Positions 35,478 to 49,785 of a DNA stretch of 64,000 bases are shown in pieces. A model generated the notes under the pieces. That model saw nothing but the letters and a program-made list of their open reading frames with translations, searched no databases and was not told where the DNA came from. Made by a program: the position numbers and the translations under genes. Source of the DNA: Cichorium intybus (lineage: Eukaryota > Streptophyta > Magnoliopsida > Asterales > Asteraceae); contig CM042010.1 of NCBI GenBank assembly GCA_023525715.1, forward strand, positions 66,927,966 through 66,991,965. The letters are read 5' to 3'. Each line of letters starts with the position of its first letter. The first letter of the stretch is position 1.

Positions 35478-37289
35478 GTGGGTTTAATTATGTATGAAAG
35501 GTCGTTGTGTTGTTATTTTAGGAGGCTTATAATCGATTTTTTTGAAGTCCTTCTTATGTAGGTGACTGGTTGGGTAATTTGTCGATGGTCTGATCGTAGG
35601 ATCCAAGTCTTTTTGGCGTCTCTTTATTTGTAGTTTGGTACGTTAAATTGATTTTTATAAGGCTAAAATTTTGGGTTTTCTTTTGGTATGGGAGTACTAA
35701 TCTGTTTGGAAGGTTTCGATCTCTTTTTGATGTATTTTGATTCTCGACAGGTTAGTGTTGTAATATTTTGTGTTGCATATATCGCTTTAATCCTTTTTGT
35801 AACAGATGCAATAAAGCAAACGTTTGGGTTACTAACTCTTCTTTAATATCACATTTTAATTAATGTGTAGAGGGAGGATTCAGCTATTGACGGCTGTAGG
35901 TTATTCTTGGGAGTTGGTTAGAGGCAGGTGAAGTAATTATTTGCTAGCTATAAGAGATTTGAATCATACGTAATTGTAATATTTCATAATAAGTGGTATG
36001 GGATTGTGTAGGAATTATTTATATAAGGATATAAAAAAAGAAAGTACGGTATATCTTCTGAAAACAATTTAATATTTTTTCCTTCTTTGAACTTCCTATA
36101 TTATGTTGATCTCACTTTTTGTTGTGTACATTAATGTCAAAAGTTAATAATTTTTATGACAATCGTATTGTTTGGATGTAGAACATGCATAAAGGTCAAG
36201 CATTTATTCCAAGACAACTTTAAATAGGTGTATCGAATTTTAACATAAATGCAAAATATTAAGAGTGATTTTTAATTGTATGTCTATATAAATATCATAC
36301 GTTAGTTATTTTTAAAGATGTCATATAAACATTCACATAGACACGCACAGTGACACAGACACGAAAATATAATGCTATGAAAAAACACTGAACAGTATGA
36401 CATTTTTTATCGTAATAACTTTCTTATTTTTCTCCGTTTAAAAATTTTGAAATCAATTTCAGTACGAAGAGCTTGTGAATTGAGTCCTTATTTAAAGTTT
36501 CATAATATTATCCGAATAACGTACTTATTTTGGTACTGTTTAAAGTCTGATTTCATCTTTATTTTGTTTGGAGAATTTTATAATTGTGGCACTCATTTCA
36601 AGTTTTATACAATTTTGCTACTTTTTTACTTTTCCAACGACAAACATCAATGTATGGTAATTTCAGCAGATAAATGAGAAAGTTTAGAACAATTATTTGA
36701 TATTCCAGGATTTTAAAAAGAAGCTGAGGTATTTGTTGATTTTTATTGTTGAGATATGGGCATTTATGTTTTTGAATTTCGTAAAGAAAGCTAATATTTT
36801 TATTACTTCTAACGATTACGTTTGCAAATTATCATTGATGGGTATCAGGTGATGTGCCTTCCGGTCAGTTAGAAAATTGAGATGGTTAATGGGGTGGTTG
36901 AGTAATTTTACTTTTATAAATCTTTTTAAAATAATTTAGTAACGTAAAACAAAAATAAAAGAATATATAAATTCCAAAACCTTCCTTCCCTAGGTAAGTT
37001 TAGAAGATCATAAAATTGGTTATCGAATTATTAAAAAATAACAGTTTTATTTTCAAACCTTGTTTAGGAATAGTAACTCAATTTTAATCTTATTAAAATA
37101 GGCTTAAGTGAAATGAATGGTGTCAAATAAGGTTATTATTTTGTAGTATGCGTATGGATTTTTGGAATGAAAATTATAGTTATATATTGTTTTAAATAGA
37201 AATGAAAGTTACAATAAGATATTATATCAAATAAGCTTATTACATAACATCGTAGTAAGTTCTAAAGAAAACATGGACATTATTTTATT
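35478..37289. other. AT-rich spacer downstream of Agenet gene
   Basis: No convincing coding region. Short open frames such as 36447-36677 have no domain and poor composition. The first 350 bp may hold the 3' untranslated region of the Agenet gene. Confidence 0.5.
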
Positions 37290-37640
37290 CTTTAACTTAA
37301 TTTGCGTGAGTTTTGTCCGTGTTACAAGATGTTACTGGGTTTATTTGTGTGAGGTTTGTTACGCTTTTTTTTGGGTTTTCTAAATCGGGTTTACACGCGG
37401 GCTTTCGGATCTTACCCGTTTCTGTTCCGTTTCCCTTGACACGTGTTCCTTCAGGAGGGTTCTTCTTTTCATGTTCGCCGCTTAGCTTTCCTTTCTTCGT
37501 AGTTTCATTTCTTTCGGTATCTCTCCGGTGAATTTTCGTCGTTGTGGATTGTTGTGTCGGCGTTGCATTTTCTTCTTCTTTGCATATGGTTGCTTTGGTG
37601 TTCTATTTGATCTGCGTTGTCTGCGAAGAGAAAGCGGCAG
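37290..37640 (+). repeat. Second copy of the Helitron leader, opposite orientation
   Basis: 37495-37635 aligns at roughly 75% by eye with the reverse complement of 46470-46610. Shared words include GGTGAATT, CTTCTTCTTTGCAT and GCGTTGT. The match extends upstream through a shared TTGACACGTG and CTTAATTT region. It is followed by about 110 bp of gene-like GC-richer sequence (37640-37750) that I cannot name. Confidence 0.65.
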
Positions 37641-37878
37641 CCCGAGCATAAGTTTGCTGCCAACAGAAGGTCTTTTACTCGATTGAAAGCTCATGATTCC
37701 GAACGTCATCGGAGGATTCTCTAAGTCGTTGACCTTCCCATCTGTGGCGACGGCAGCCCCACCGGAGCAGCGTTAGTTCTCCCCCGTCTCTTTCTCTATA
37801 TCTGTCTTTCTATGTGTATACATGTAGGGATAAATGTTCTAAAAGGATGCAATATTTTTGTAGGACTTAATATTAGCA

Positions 37879-38205
37879 TCATATGCCATCGATGGTGTTC
37901 AAAATTTTTTTGATTTCTTCCCGCAGAAGTACTATAGAATCTATGGCTTCGATAATCTGTGTTGTCAAATTGTTGCCGACCGTTTGTAAGTTTTTAACAA
38001 TCCTTTCAATAGCATTTTGATCCATGCCTTTTTCTATGAACTCGATGGTCTCTTTAAGCATGTCGTCGTTTTCTATTGCTGTGTTGATAACATTCATCAG
38101 GACGTTTTCTTGTGCATTTAACTTATCGAGCTCTTCCTTTTGGTGTGTGAAGAAATCTTTTGTGGACTGTTTTGGATTCGTAGTTGTAGTAGAGGAAGAA
38201 GCCAT
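37879..38205 (-). CDS. Small predicted coiled-coil protein, 108 aa, unknown family
   Basis: The frame is open from ATG (38205) to stop, with no introns needed. After a Ser/Thr-rich head (ASSSTTTTN), the rest is predicted to be almost all helix, rich in Glu, Lys, Ile, Leu and Asn, with heptad-like spacing (QKEELDKLNAQENVLMNVI). No signal peptide or membrane segment. A TATATAAG box lies 40 bp upstream on the same strand, well placed for a very short leader. The product is unknown. It may be a real small gene or one carried by the Helitron or its relative next door. Confidence 0.45.
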   Translation of the reverse strand: MASSSTTTTNPKQSTKDFFTHQKEELDKLNAQENVLMNVINTAIENDDMLKETIEFIEKGMDQNAIERIVKNLQTVGNNLTTQIIEAIDSIVLLREEIKKILNTIDGI

Positions 38206-38712
38206 TTGGAATGCTGTTGTACATAGTTGTTACCGTAACGTCGTCTTATATAACGTGGTTGTCGGCATAGCTTTTGATATTGTGGTTTTACGTGTTGCGT
38301 GAAATGAGTTTGTAATGCAACGTGTTGCAACAACGCTACTTCTATGAATGATGTGGATGTAACCCATAGGATGTTTAAATACACAAAACATAAATACGCA
38401 TGTATTAATATCTATGTAATTAATAGACATCTATGTTTTAATTTAATCACAAAATTTGGTATTGTTAACGCTTTAGTTCGTTAGCTTTTTTAATTTAACT
38501 TTTTTCCCAAAAGGAAATTGTTATAATTCTTTATTTAACTTTTTTATAAGGTTTTTTGTTTGATAAAGTTAACTTTTTTGCCAAATTTTATTTAAATAAA
38601 AGAAAACTGGTGTAAATATTTATTTTAATTTTTTATGTGTTGTTCTCTAAATTCGTTTATGAACAGTAATATATTAGGGTAATTGGCGTATCTATGTATC
38701 AGTAGGTATGCG

Positions 38713-38716
<4 letters not shown>
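38206..38716. other. AT-rich spacer, no gene apart from the TATA box
   Basis: No recognised repeats or domains. The minus-strand frames at 38118-38430 are shadows. Confidence 0.5.
38245..38252 (-). promoter_or_regulatory. TATA box upstream of the 108-aa frame
   Basis: TATATAAG on the minus strand, 40 bp before the ATG at 38205. Confidence 0.5.

Positions 38717-38804
<88 letters not shown>
38717..38804. repeat. (AT)n microsatellite
   Basis: 88 bp of AT dinucleotides to the left of the Helitron region. Confidence 0.98.
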
Positions 38805-38806
<2 letters not shown>

Positions 38807-39141
38807 TAATCTAATCACATTTTATACGTTTCAGTTATTTGGTTAATTAGAAAGTATGAATTTGTTTTAAATCAATTATATTTAGGTGATTCTAACATTC
38901 ACTAAAAGGGTTTATATTGTAGACATATCCATTTATATATTTTTTTATAACTTTTTGGTATTTTATAAGAAAGCAATAATGATTATAAAATTTTTGAATA
39001 TGGTTTTAATTGTTATGCACATATAACTAAGGCAAAATTCAGAATAAACAGATTTCTATATAGTATTTTTAATGTTTAACACCTAAACAATATTATGTTT
39101 TTAATACATGTAAAACAGGGCAATGCTTACTTTTACGTATC

Positions 39142-39347
39142 AGCATTTATTACATTATATTTAGTGTAATAATAATTGCAAATCTTGGGACTTCGATGAC
39201 CATTTTACAAAACTTAATCCTTTTAGTAGGATTATTTATACATGAGCATCTATTACATTAGATTTAGTCTGATAATAACTACAAATCTTGGGACATCCTT
39301 TCGCATTTTACAAAATTTAATCCTTTTGGTAGGATTACTTAACATAG
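39142..39347. repeat. 103-bp tandem duplication, diverged
   Basis: AGCATTTATTACATTA through AGTAGGATTA recurs 103 bp later at roughly 80-85% identity. It lies downstream of the RPA gene. Confidence 0.88.
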
Positions 39348-39517
39348 GTATTCCTATGTGAAGGATTTCATGCAAAACCATTGTTTCTAGTTATATATAT
39401 TAAAGATGGATACACTATTTTTTAACTTAAACTTCACTCCTTGTAACGACCTCGTTTAGTGGGATTGACAACGTCGATATCATCTGCATTTTTAGAGTTT
39501 TAACTGTTAAATTCTTA

Positions 39518-41459
39518 TTATATCATAGTAGTATTTAATATGTATGTACCTGTGTCACTGCATATCAAACGCGTCCTTACTGTAGTTTTTTCTTTAAGGT
39601 TGATGGGAGCTACGAAGGTAGTGGATTTCTCAGATGAGACAGTTGCCGGTGTGGGTGGTGGTGCATTTGTTGTTGGTAAAACCTCAGGAGATGCAACAGC
39701 TGAAGTTTCTTTTTCACCAATACTCACTAACTTCCCTGATGAAGCCTGTTTGTGTTCGTCAATTAAGTCCACAACTACGAAACTTATTTTATTGCTGTTG
39801 GATTTCCTCGTTGTTTCAAGATATAGCTTTAACACTTGCGTCTTGTATCCTTCTAATTCAGGAGGCAGAACCTTTCTATCATCATAACCATCAAGGAAAA
39901 CGAACTGTTCACATGTCTTGCCTGTTAATTTCTTCATAAACGCATCGGTAACCATAACTCTAATAGTTTCCGTTCCGTCATCCAAGATCACATGTAAACT
40001 GAAACTGTAAGGATCACATTTATAGATGTTAGTTATTTTATGTAAGTATAAAATAACACATTTAACATATCTTTGCTTACAAAAACGTTGGTTGATGAAC
40101 TGGCCCATGGGAAACACAAAACCATGTGGTTCCTTGTACAGGGATTCTTGCTTTACATTTGTCGCATGTGGAAATAAACCAACTATCCTCATATTCAAAA
40201 TCCATAATTCTGGATTCAACACAAATGGGTTTTCCCTGAAAAATGTGCATTTAGTAACACACGAATTGTAGAATGTGATTTAAAAACTCTTGTTGAACTT
40301 ACATTCAGATAAGAATAAGATTTTGTCAAAAGATCTTGAATTGTCATCTGTGGAAATGTTGTTGTCATTAACATCGAGTTTGTTGCTTCATTAATGGCCA
40401 ATGTAGAAGCTATCTCTTCAGCTATTGGAGGGTTAACCACTACGTGTGTTGCATCTGTAGAAGAAACTTTGATCCTACCTATAATTTCATAGAAATATAA
40501 TCTTACTTAAAGAGTACATACAAAAGAAAATTAAATAAATGAATTATTAACAGATTTGACTGGTATAAAACGTTCTAAAAACAATTACCTCCATATATAC
40601 TTGGTTTGACATTCGTAATTGCAATCGGTGTCCCGGGAACAACATTGGACACGATAGATTCATTGAACTTTTCCTTATTTTGAATACATTCCTTCCAAAG
40701 TGTAGCAACTACTTCTTGACCCCTATAGAATTAAGAGTTAGCAAATATGTTTTGTTAAATTTAAAGGGACGTATTTAAAATTACAATTCCTCCACATTTC
40801 TTACATGTGATCAGTTATTGTCAAGAACATGATTGGGTCTCCATCTTTCTTTATACCTGATGTTTTCTTTTTAAAGTTTCCAAAAATATCTGCAAGAAAT
40901 AAGTATGTGAAAGGTGACAACAATGCAAACATAGATAACAGGTACGTTAAAACATATATTAAGTTATTTTTTTTGTAAACTAAACCTGGATAGTATTCTG
41001 GCTTATCGATGAAGTTGTAGAGATTTTCTGTAGAAATGAAATCAAACCATGATTTTGGAAGATCTTGTTTGTCTTCAAGAGAAGTAATTTTCGAAGCGGG
41101 ACCAAGATTCAAATTTGTAGCATTTTTTAATGTTTTTTGATGTCTTGGAGTTTCGGAACAGGAATACTTTTCAATCTCATAACATTTGCCTAGATGCAAA
41201 ACTGATTCCAAGTATTTTTGTCCACTATTTTGTCCAAGGATGCCTATTGCGTCACCCTAAAATTTTTTTTACGTAAAAAGGTATATCATAATCATAATTT
41301 AGGTGTTGACAGAAATTATAAAGATATAAACTTACATAGTGGTCAACAGCGAGATACCATGTTTCATACTTTCTATAATGTGGACTCCATTTTCGAAGTA
41401 TTCTAATCTGAAGTGGTAATCCATCACAACCATATTTTAAATCAGCTATCTTTGCCATC
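39518..41459 (-). CDS. RPA70-like single-strand DNA-binding protein (Helitron-borne)
   Basis: Multi-exon gene. Exon 1, 41459-41336, starts MAKIADLKYG and has the ILRKW..ETWYLAVD core of the N-terminal OB fold, then a GTAAGT donor. Exon 2, 41256-40986 (GDAIGIL at its start, ESVLHLGKCYEIEKY), closes the first OB fold. Exon 3, 40889-40805 (DIFGNF...MFLTITDH), and later exons (GQEVVATLWKE, VPGTPIAITNVKPS near 40735-40600) form the second. The last long exon ends at 39518. RPA binds single-stranded DNA in replication. Plant Helitrons carry such genes, perhaps to protect the rolling-circle strand. The gene lies 120 bp after the end of the Rep-helicase gene on the same strand. I saw no stop inside the exons checked, but the exact borders of exons 4-6 were not resolved. 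Confidence 0.78.
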
Positions 41460-41576
41460 TGTAAACAACAAATGCGGAGTATACACATATATACGTTAAA
41501 TAAGCAATTCTATGAAGTGATGTGTGTAAGTTTATACAATTTAAATACGTATATACAAATCTATACATTTAAAACT

Positions 41577-44500
41577 TTATCCTTTTGTCGTTAAACTATC
41601 TATGTACATAAGTAAATCTTTGTAAACAATGTTTCGAGTACGGTTGGAAGGCTGCTTATTGTCATCTAAAATAAGGAGTTTAATAGAATCCGATGAAGTT
41701 GCTCTTGAAAGCGCCACATATAATTGTCCATGACTGAAAACCGGCAAGGGCAAATAAATTCCAACTTTTTCCAACGACTGTCCTTGACTTTTATTTATAG
41801 TCATCACATAACACAACCTGCATGAAAATTGCTTTCGGACAAAAACAAACGGGAGCTCCGGTTCTTTATAAAACAACATAATCCTGGGTAAATGCACACG
41901 CTTCCCAATGCAAGTTCAGTCATTATGGTTGCCTCAATTAACGAAGGTAACAATTTTGTAACTATTAATCTCGTTCCATTACATAGACCATCTCTTGGAT
42001 TCAAGTTTCGCAATAACAGAATAGGAGAATTCCTCTTCAAGCACAATAAATGTAATGGCAGGCCTGGGAAATTTAAAGTATTTAAAAACTCTTCGGGATA
42101 TAAAGCGTCGGTTTCTGATTGGCGTGTACCATGAGGAATTATGCTGTCATTGCTGGGATAACACACTGGTTCCCATCATCCATTTCCAAAACGATGTTAT
42201 TTATCTCAACAGTAGTATCGTTTTTGGGACAAACAATTGCTCTATTACAGAGTGTTACATAAGAAGGATTAGATAGAACATCTAAACCATATACAAAGTG
42301 TACAAGTTTTTGCAAAGGTTGATGTGTATCTAAAATGAGGTACTCTTTTGGAACATCAAAAATAAATGTGGAATCTGGACTTAACGGATCGACTGATCCA
42401 ACAACACCATTGCCGACATCTAAAAGCCAAGATGCAAAATGAGATGAATCGCATGCAAATGAAGAAGTGGAAGGAACAGAAGAGAGTCGCATGTTATGCA
42501 TTAACTTATACACACTAAAATGAGGCCATAGATAAGAATTGGGTAAAGTATGGCCTAAAATGTCACGGTTAGACAACTTCTGTTTAACTGGTAAAGTTTG
42601 CCTGAAATCACCCCCAAGGAGCATTGACATACCGCCAAAAAGGATATCTTTATAGCCTAATATATCTCTAAAAGTCCGATCAACACATTCAAGGCATCTC
42701 CGTTCTGTCATGGTTGCTTCATCCCAAATCACCATAGATGTTTGTTTTAGAAGTTCAGCCATTTGGGTGTTTTTCTTTATGTTGCAAACAGATGTATCGG
42801 TAACGTCAATGGGTATGTTAAAACGTGAGTGTACGGTTCTACCATTAGGTAACAAAAGGGAAGCGATACCTGAAGGAGCAACAGCAAGAACAATTTTACC
42901 CATCGAACGAAAATAAGCAAGGATTGTTGACCATAGAAATGTTTTACCTGTACCTCCATGACCATAGACAAACAACAGTGTTTGCTTACCCACCATGAAA
43001 TCATTCCGAACCCTATTGTACACATGCAACTGATCCGGATTTAACATACCAACCATTCTGATATGTTCTTGTTCCAAGTGCACAGTATCAAAGATAGTCT
43101 CCTCTAGCAACAATCTATTTCTCAAAGCACAAAAAAATCTTTTCAACGGAAGAGGCAAACTGAATTTTGATAAAGATTTCGAAGGGGTAGCACCATTAAG
43201 TATTTTCTCTAATTCAACCAAAATGTATTCTTTGATGTTGTCGTCAGAAACTTCAAAGGAAGATGTCAGCGATGCATTCCTCAATTTACAACGTATATCA
43301 TCTCCCATTTTCATCCAAGCATTCTCCCACAGAAATAATGGATTGCTAACTTCACAAAAAAGAAGTAAATGACAAAAAAGAGTGCGCAATTCCGAAGCGG
43401 AGGCCCAATCGGACGCATCTTTAAAAGCAACCATCCATTCACGATCATCACCAATTAAACCCAAAGCTTTACATGCCAGACGAAAAGAACTGTAGACAAT
43501 CCCATTTACGGTTCTGATTTCTGAAAAAGAGCGACAGCCTTTTTGATGGCACAACAACATGCGCAAATAAAACAATTCACCTGAAGTAGGATGAACATAC
43601 ACTAATCGACCGACTGGTGGAACAAAGTCCCTGGTTCTTTGTAGCAAATCTTTCTTAGAGTTATCCCATCTATAAAGCCGAGTGTATTCAACATAAGTGA
43701 AATTTCTACCCTCAACATTCCAACGATTGCTCACCAACCATCGGCTTAAAGTAGTGTTCGCAAAGGTCGGCTGTTTAACAACGTTTTCCAATAAGCTATT
43801 GTCTTGAAAGGTTGTTGTTTGCAATCCTTCTAAATGCACAGCTAAAATCTGAACAGAAGGGTGACGCTCATGAATACCAAAGTTTAACAAACGCCAAGCA
43901 GCTTCATGTGAACAAACAAACCGCCCATCAACAAAATTCTTTATCTCATCTACACCTTCAAAATCACCCTGTAAAGGAATGCCTTGAGACGCATCGACAT
44001 GTTGAAGTGTAAAGTTAACACGCTCCACACCCTTTGAGATATATTTGAAAAGATATTTAATCAACATATTCCAACCACAATATTCTACGTTAATATGTGC
44101 ATGAAAACGACTACAAAGCCTCCTATTATAAGGAACGACAAAACCATTATGCATTTCAACACCATTGGGTAAAATATGAACACCAACATTTCTTCTTCTA
44201 TAATGTACATAACCGTCTTTATAAAAAAAAGTTGAGTTAGAGAACGGTTTTGGATAACCCTTCTTACAATAACCTTCACGCATGCAAGAAGCTTGACGGT
44301 TAGTCAAACCGCAAGGACCGTGCAGCATACAGCTGGCGATGATAGAATACAATGTAGGATCTTCATGCGGATCAGGCAGTTCCGCAGTAATGAATTTATC
44401 AACATCACTGGGGCTTCTAATTTTTGAATGAGAATCAACCCATAACAACGTATGACAATGTGGTAAACCCCTCTTCTGGAACTCGATAGTATACAGGTCT

Positions 44501-45956
44501 GCAGTAAAATTCAAAGGAAAGAATAACAAAAGTAAGTTGTATTAAAAATAACATATAAAAAAAACAAAGTATGTGAAAATTAAATATAAAACTTACACCC
44601 AATGACAGCTCCAAACGTCTTATCTTCTTTTAGAAATTTAACAAATTGCAAAACTTTCATTTGAAAGATGCGTGCCACAATGTCAGGCCTATTTTGTACA
44701 GATCCCATACCGTGTAAATCCATAAATCTCGTTATCTCAGGCCACCTTACGTTGCATGTAAACGTAATAAAATACTGCGGGTTCCCATAAACTCTACAAA
44801 TTGCTAACGCATCGTGCTAATGCTTATACATATATCGGGGACCTCCAACAAAGGTTGAAGGTAAAAAAAAACGTCGGCCGATTGACCTACCCTCGGAATC
44901 ACCTCTTGAAATAGCATCATACATTCTAGAAGCATACTCAGAAAGCAACTCATTTTGATGATTTCAGATGTAATCTAATCTATTTTGCTCCACAAATAAA
45001 TAAGCATCTACTAAAAATTGTTGAAAAAGACGACCCCCATTCAACAACAACGTATAGACATTTGAACGGTCATGGATTAAATAACTATAAAACATATTGA
45101 CAGTGAGAGATTTTGACCCATCAAGACCGCAACCTGTGAGTTTAAGAGATGAAGACCAACCATCCTCCCCGAAAGGAAAGAGCAACGGATATTGCAAAGG
45201 CATATACGAACGATGTAAATAACTTATACGATGTGGAGGACCGTATTTAGAACGAACTATCACATCGTATTTCGAAGCGTTCGGATCATCGGCAACGACA
45301 ATACCTCCTAAAGTCCCAGGTGCAGGCAAACCATACTGCCCGTCTACAGCTTTATCATAGAGTCTAACAGCATATTCTGGAATATTTCCATCAGAAGCAA
45401 TCTCTGAGGCAACTCGAAAAGTCCTTACGTATTCGTTATGAACAGACAGAATCTCAGCAAGAATAGCAACAATGTTTTCCCTCAAAGAAAATCCTTCAAG
45501 AAACAACTCTAACCTGTTTTGAACTTCGTTTTGAATATCATAAACATAAAGCTGCAGAAAACGGGGCCTTTCAGAAGTTTCCGGACATAAAGACCCTATC
45601 CAATGAGACACTTGACCCGATACCTTAAATGTATAAGGCCCTTGTCCACTGTTAATAATAGTCTCAATTTTGGCTCCAAATGAGGTCATAGAGAACATTG
45701 AGTTATAAGCTCTTATATTATCGAAAAAATGACGATCTTGAAACAACGACATCAAATTAAATGGAGGCTGAAATGGGAACGGTAGAACAACAGACCCATT
45801 TTTACAACATTGCGAGTAAACGATGTACCCACGACGCGATAACCGAACCACACGTTCACCATACCAAAAAACAGCAGAACAAAAACGACAAACATTTATA
45901 GCATCACCACAATCAAAGTTTAAAACTGGTAACACTAAGCTAGACGAACCACTCAT
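41577..45956 (-). pseudogene. Helitron Rep-helicase (RepHel), broken by stops and frameshifts
   Basis: Exon 1 begins at ATG 45956 and covers the Helitron N-terminal region up to 44597. The 98-bp intron 44596-44499 has a GTAAGT donor and a CTGCAG acceptor. Exon 2 holds the Rep nuclease with GLPHCH (the HUH motif, at 44452-44460) and the tyrosine motif YLFKYISKG. After a linker comes the PIF1-type helicase with GHGGTGKT (about 42940-42963), VIWDEA (Walker B), GGDFRQTLP, and further on TINKSQGQSLEKVG with HGQLYVALSR. The protein would nick and unwind DNA for rolling-circle transposition. Defects: TGA at 44964-44966, TAG at 44817-44819, and frame changes near 42150 and 41895. The leader runs back to about 46800 and appears to contain an intron ending TTTCAG near 46287. 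Confidence 0.93.
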
Positions 45957-46990
<1,034 letters not shown>

Positions 46991-47090
46991 GCAATAGATT
47001 ACCCTTAAGATGTAGAGAACTGGAGGACAATTTTCGGCCTTCCAAAATATAAGATCAAGGGATTAGAATGATGGGGCTATTTTAAACAAT
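46991..47090 (+). repeat. Left terminal region of the MULE
   Basis: GTAGAGAACTGGAGGACA, then CCTTCCAAAATATAAGATCA, aligns with the reversed right end of the element at 28475-30976 (GTAGAGAACTGGAGGCCA, then CCTTTCAAATATTAAGATC). It lies right after a TA-rich array, as the 2.5-kb element does. Confidence 0.65.
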
Positions 47091-48217
47091 ATGTAAATTT
47101 ATAGGTACCAAAATGGAAAAAACTAAACTAGTCAAGGATATTTTTGGTATTACACGTTCTTTTTCAATCCTCCATTCCCGAATCACCTACATTCCCGTAT
47201 TACCAGTGTTTCAAAATAAGCAAGTCAATCTTTAGCGACTATCACAGATTCGAATCCCATCCAAAATTCCGAGATTCGTGGGTTTATACAATCTTCGTGT
47301 CATTATCGATTCAGGTTCTAGTAGTACCAATTAGGGGTTACGGTCTGATTACGACTATAAGATATCATGGAAGAAGAACCACATAAGCTAATTTTTTCAT
47401 CGATTGAATAGTATTTAAAGTTAATTTTTGTGCATTTTCTTAACTGTTCGTATTGTACGTTTTTGTTATTCTCGATTGAGTGAAAAAACACAACCAAGTT
47501 GTGATTCCTGAAATCATTGAATATTTTTGGGTTATTGATATTATTTCATGACTTTAGGTGTAGATATTAATTATAATCCGTGTTAAAATCGATTTGAAAT
47601 GCTTGTTTAGCTAGTTACAAATGTCATTCATAGATGATGTATCCATATGTGTTGTTTTTTGTTAACTTAGTGTTTTTAGGTTAATAACAGTAGGAATCAT
47701 GGTTGATTATAAGCATTTGTAGTTACTTAGTGTTTTTAGGTTATTAACTGAAGCAATCATCGATGATTGAAAGCATTTGTAGTTTTTAGGTTATAAACAG
47801 AAGCAATTATCGATTATTGAAAGCATTTGTAGTTTATTTTTGTTATAATGATTCTTTAATTGTGTTTTCTATTTACAAGAGCATGCAATTAAAGTTCAAT
47901 AATGATTGAAGGAATTTGTATGTTGATAAAACAGTGTTTAATGAACTGATGATTTCGGAATTTAAACAAAAATATGTTTTTGTAATTGTATTCATGAATG
48001 ATTGTTGATAGTAACGATTGATAATATCATTATTGAACTTTAATTGCATGTTCTGGTAGATAGAAAACACAATCATAGATGATAACTGAATTTGACATCC
48101 TCGAATTCCCTTTTCTGGTAGCATCATACTTTTTGTATTCAGGAGACGTTTTTATTTTGTACACTAAGTTTTTGTTATTATTTTATTATAACAGTTAGAA
48201 AACCAAGCGAGAGGATA
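47091..48217 (+). other. Promoter-side spacer of the MULE plus-strand gene
   Basis: No gene. At 47660-47835 three imperfect copies of a ~60-bp unit carry AATCATCGATGATTGAAAGC and GCATTTGTAGTTT. These hold the same AATCAT..ATGATT core as the arrays further on. Confidence 0.6.
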
Positions 48218-49026
48218 ATGAAGAAGACAAGATTTAGCAAGTTTACAAATGTTCAATCCGATCCAATAATTCTAGATTTTGATTCAGACTACTCAGAACC
48301 AAGGCTTGCTTCACCTTTTCCTCAAAACCCCAAGAAAATAGATCCCACAGGTAATCTACTTTGTTTACTTTCTATATGAATTAACTATGTTATTAATTTA
48401 AACTAATAAACATTTATTGTTTTTTATGTGTTTTAGCCAAAAAAAAAGTAGCCAATGAAATTCCTGATACACATTGCAATGTCAAATACGAGAGGCATAC
48501 AAAGTATCAAGCGGAATCACGGGGTAGTCGGGTTGTAGAGCATAAACAAAGACTGATCACCGAGGAATTAGAGTTACCGAAAAAAGAAGCATAAACGATG
48601 ATACTACAAACAAGGATGTACCACCAAAATTACGTAGGGTACAGCCAAGGAGGTCATCTATAACACCAACAGTGCCGATCTTAAAACCCGCAGTATAAAA
48701 GCAAGAACGGAAGAAAACTCAGGTCAAACCCATCACAAAGAAGACGAATTTGGAACAAAATATTCCGACACCAACAGCTCCACAACAACAATCCGATAAC
48801 ATTTTGATCAGGACGTCTCCGAAGCCTTTGTTTGACACGTTGCATAGCCTAAGCAATCCCTAAAAACAATACAAGTGTGAGATTGGTTTACGTGATCTAC
48901 TAGATATTACAGTAGACGGTATAGCATCTCACATTGGGTTTTATGCTGTTTCTAATTTCAATTGCGAAAACATGGTTTTGAAAGTCAGTGGGGGTCAATT
49001 GCCTGTCAACAGAGAAGTTGTGCATC

Positions 49027-49159
49027 ACTTGCTTGGCCTTCCTTTAGGTGATTATACACACATTCTCAAACATATGATCGAACATGTCCTCATATTTATA
49101 ATACATATTAACCACATATTTTATCATACACATTAACTTGCTTGGCCTTCCTTTAGGTG
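49027..49159 (+). repeat. 24-bp direct repeats framing a 109-bp intron
   Basis: ACTTGCTTGGCCTTCCTTTA plus GGTG occurs at 49027-49050 and again at 49136-49159. The first copy supplies the GT donor and the second the AG acceptor. Removing 49048-49156 leaves a continuous coding frame through LGLPLG into ARNILSL. Confidence 0.85.
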
Positions 49160-49785
49160 CCAGGAACATTCTTTCATTGACAAGTAATGATAGCGACGAC
49201 GATACTGTTGACCAATGGAAAGACCAATTCAAATTCGAGAATGACATACGTCCAAAAGGCGTTCAAAAGATGATTATACGATCAAGGCAACTGGACTTGA
49301 TGTTTTGTGTTAACATTCTTGTTCTTATATGCAATACACTTGGTCAATCGGTTAGTATGAGGACATGTGATCTTTCCATGTTGAATAAAGTAAACAGCTC
49401 CATTGATCTTTATAACATTGACCGGTGCGGTTACATAATCGATTGTTTAAAGAACACGGTTCCAATCTGGCAAAGGTCATCAAAGAAACCTTACTTCTTT
49501 GGTCCAATTACATGGTATTTTATCTAATATTAGTATCATGAATGATAATATGTTATGTTTGTTTTTAACCAAAATTGAAACTATATTATTCCTTCATGTT
49601 TCAGCTTTTATATCTTGAAGGACTCCGTTTTGATGGAGTGGATGTGGAGGGAGGGCGGCCATCTATATGTTGCTGGAATACTTGTACCATGCGACTGCGT
49701 GAAGAGCTCGAGATGACATCAGGTGGATTTGGCATGGGTGATATAAGACATATTTGGAAGAGAAGAAATGCAAGAGGTATATAAT

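Noticed and set aside
38717..38804. This AT array as another MULE-family end
   Set aside because: No GAGAACTGGAGG-like terminus next to it or next to 33295-33375.
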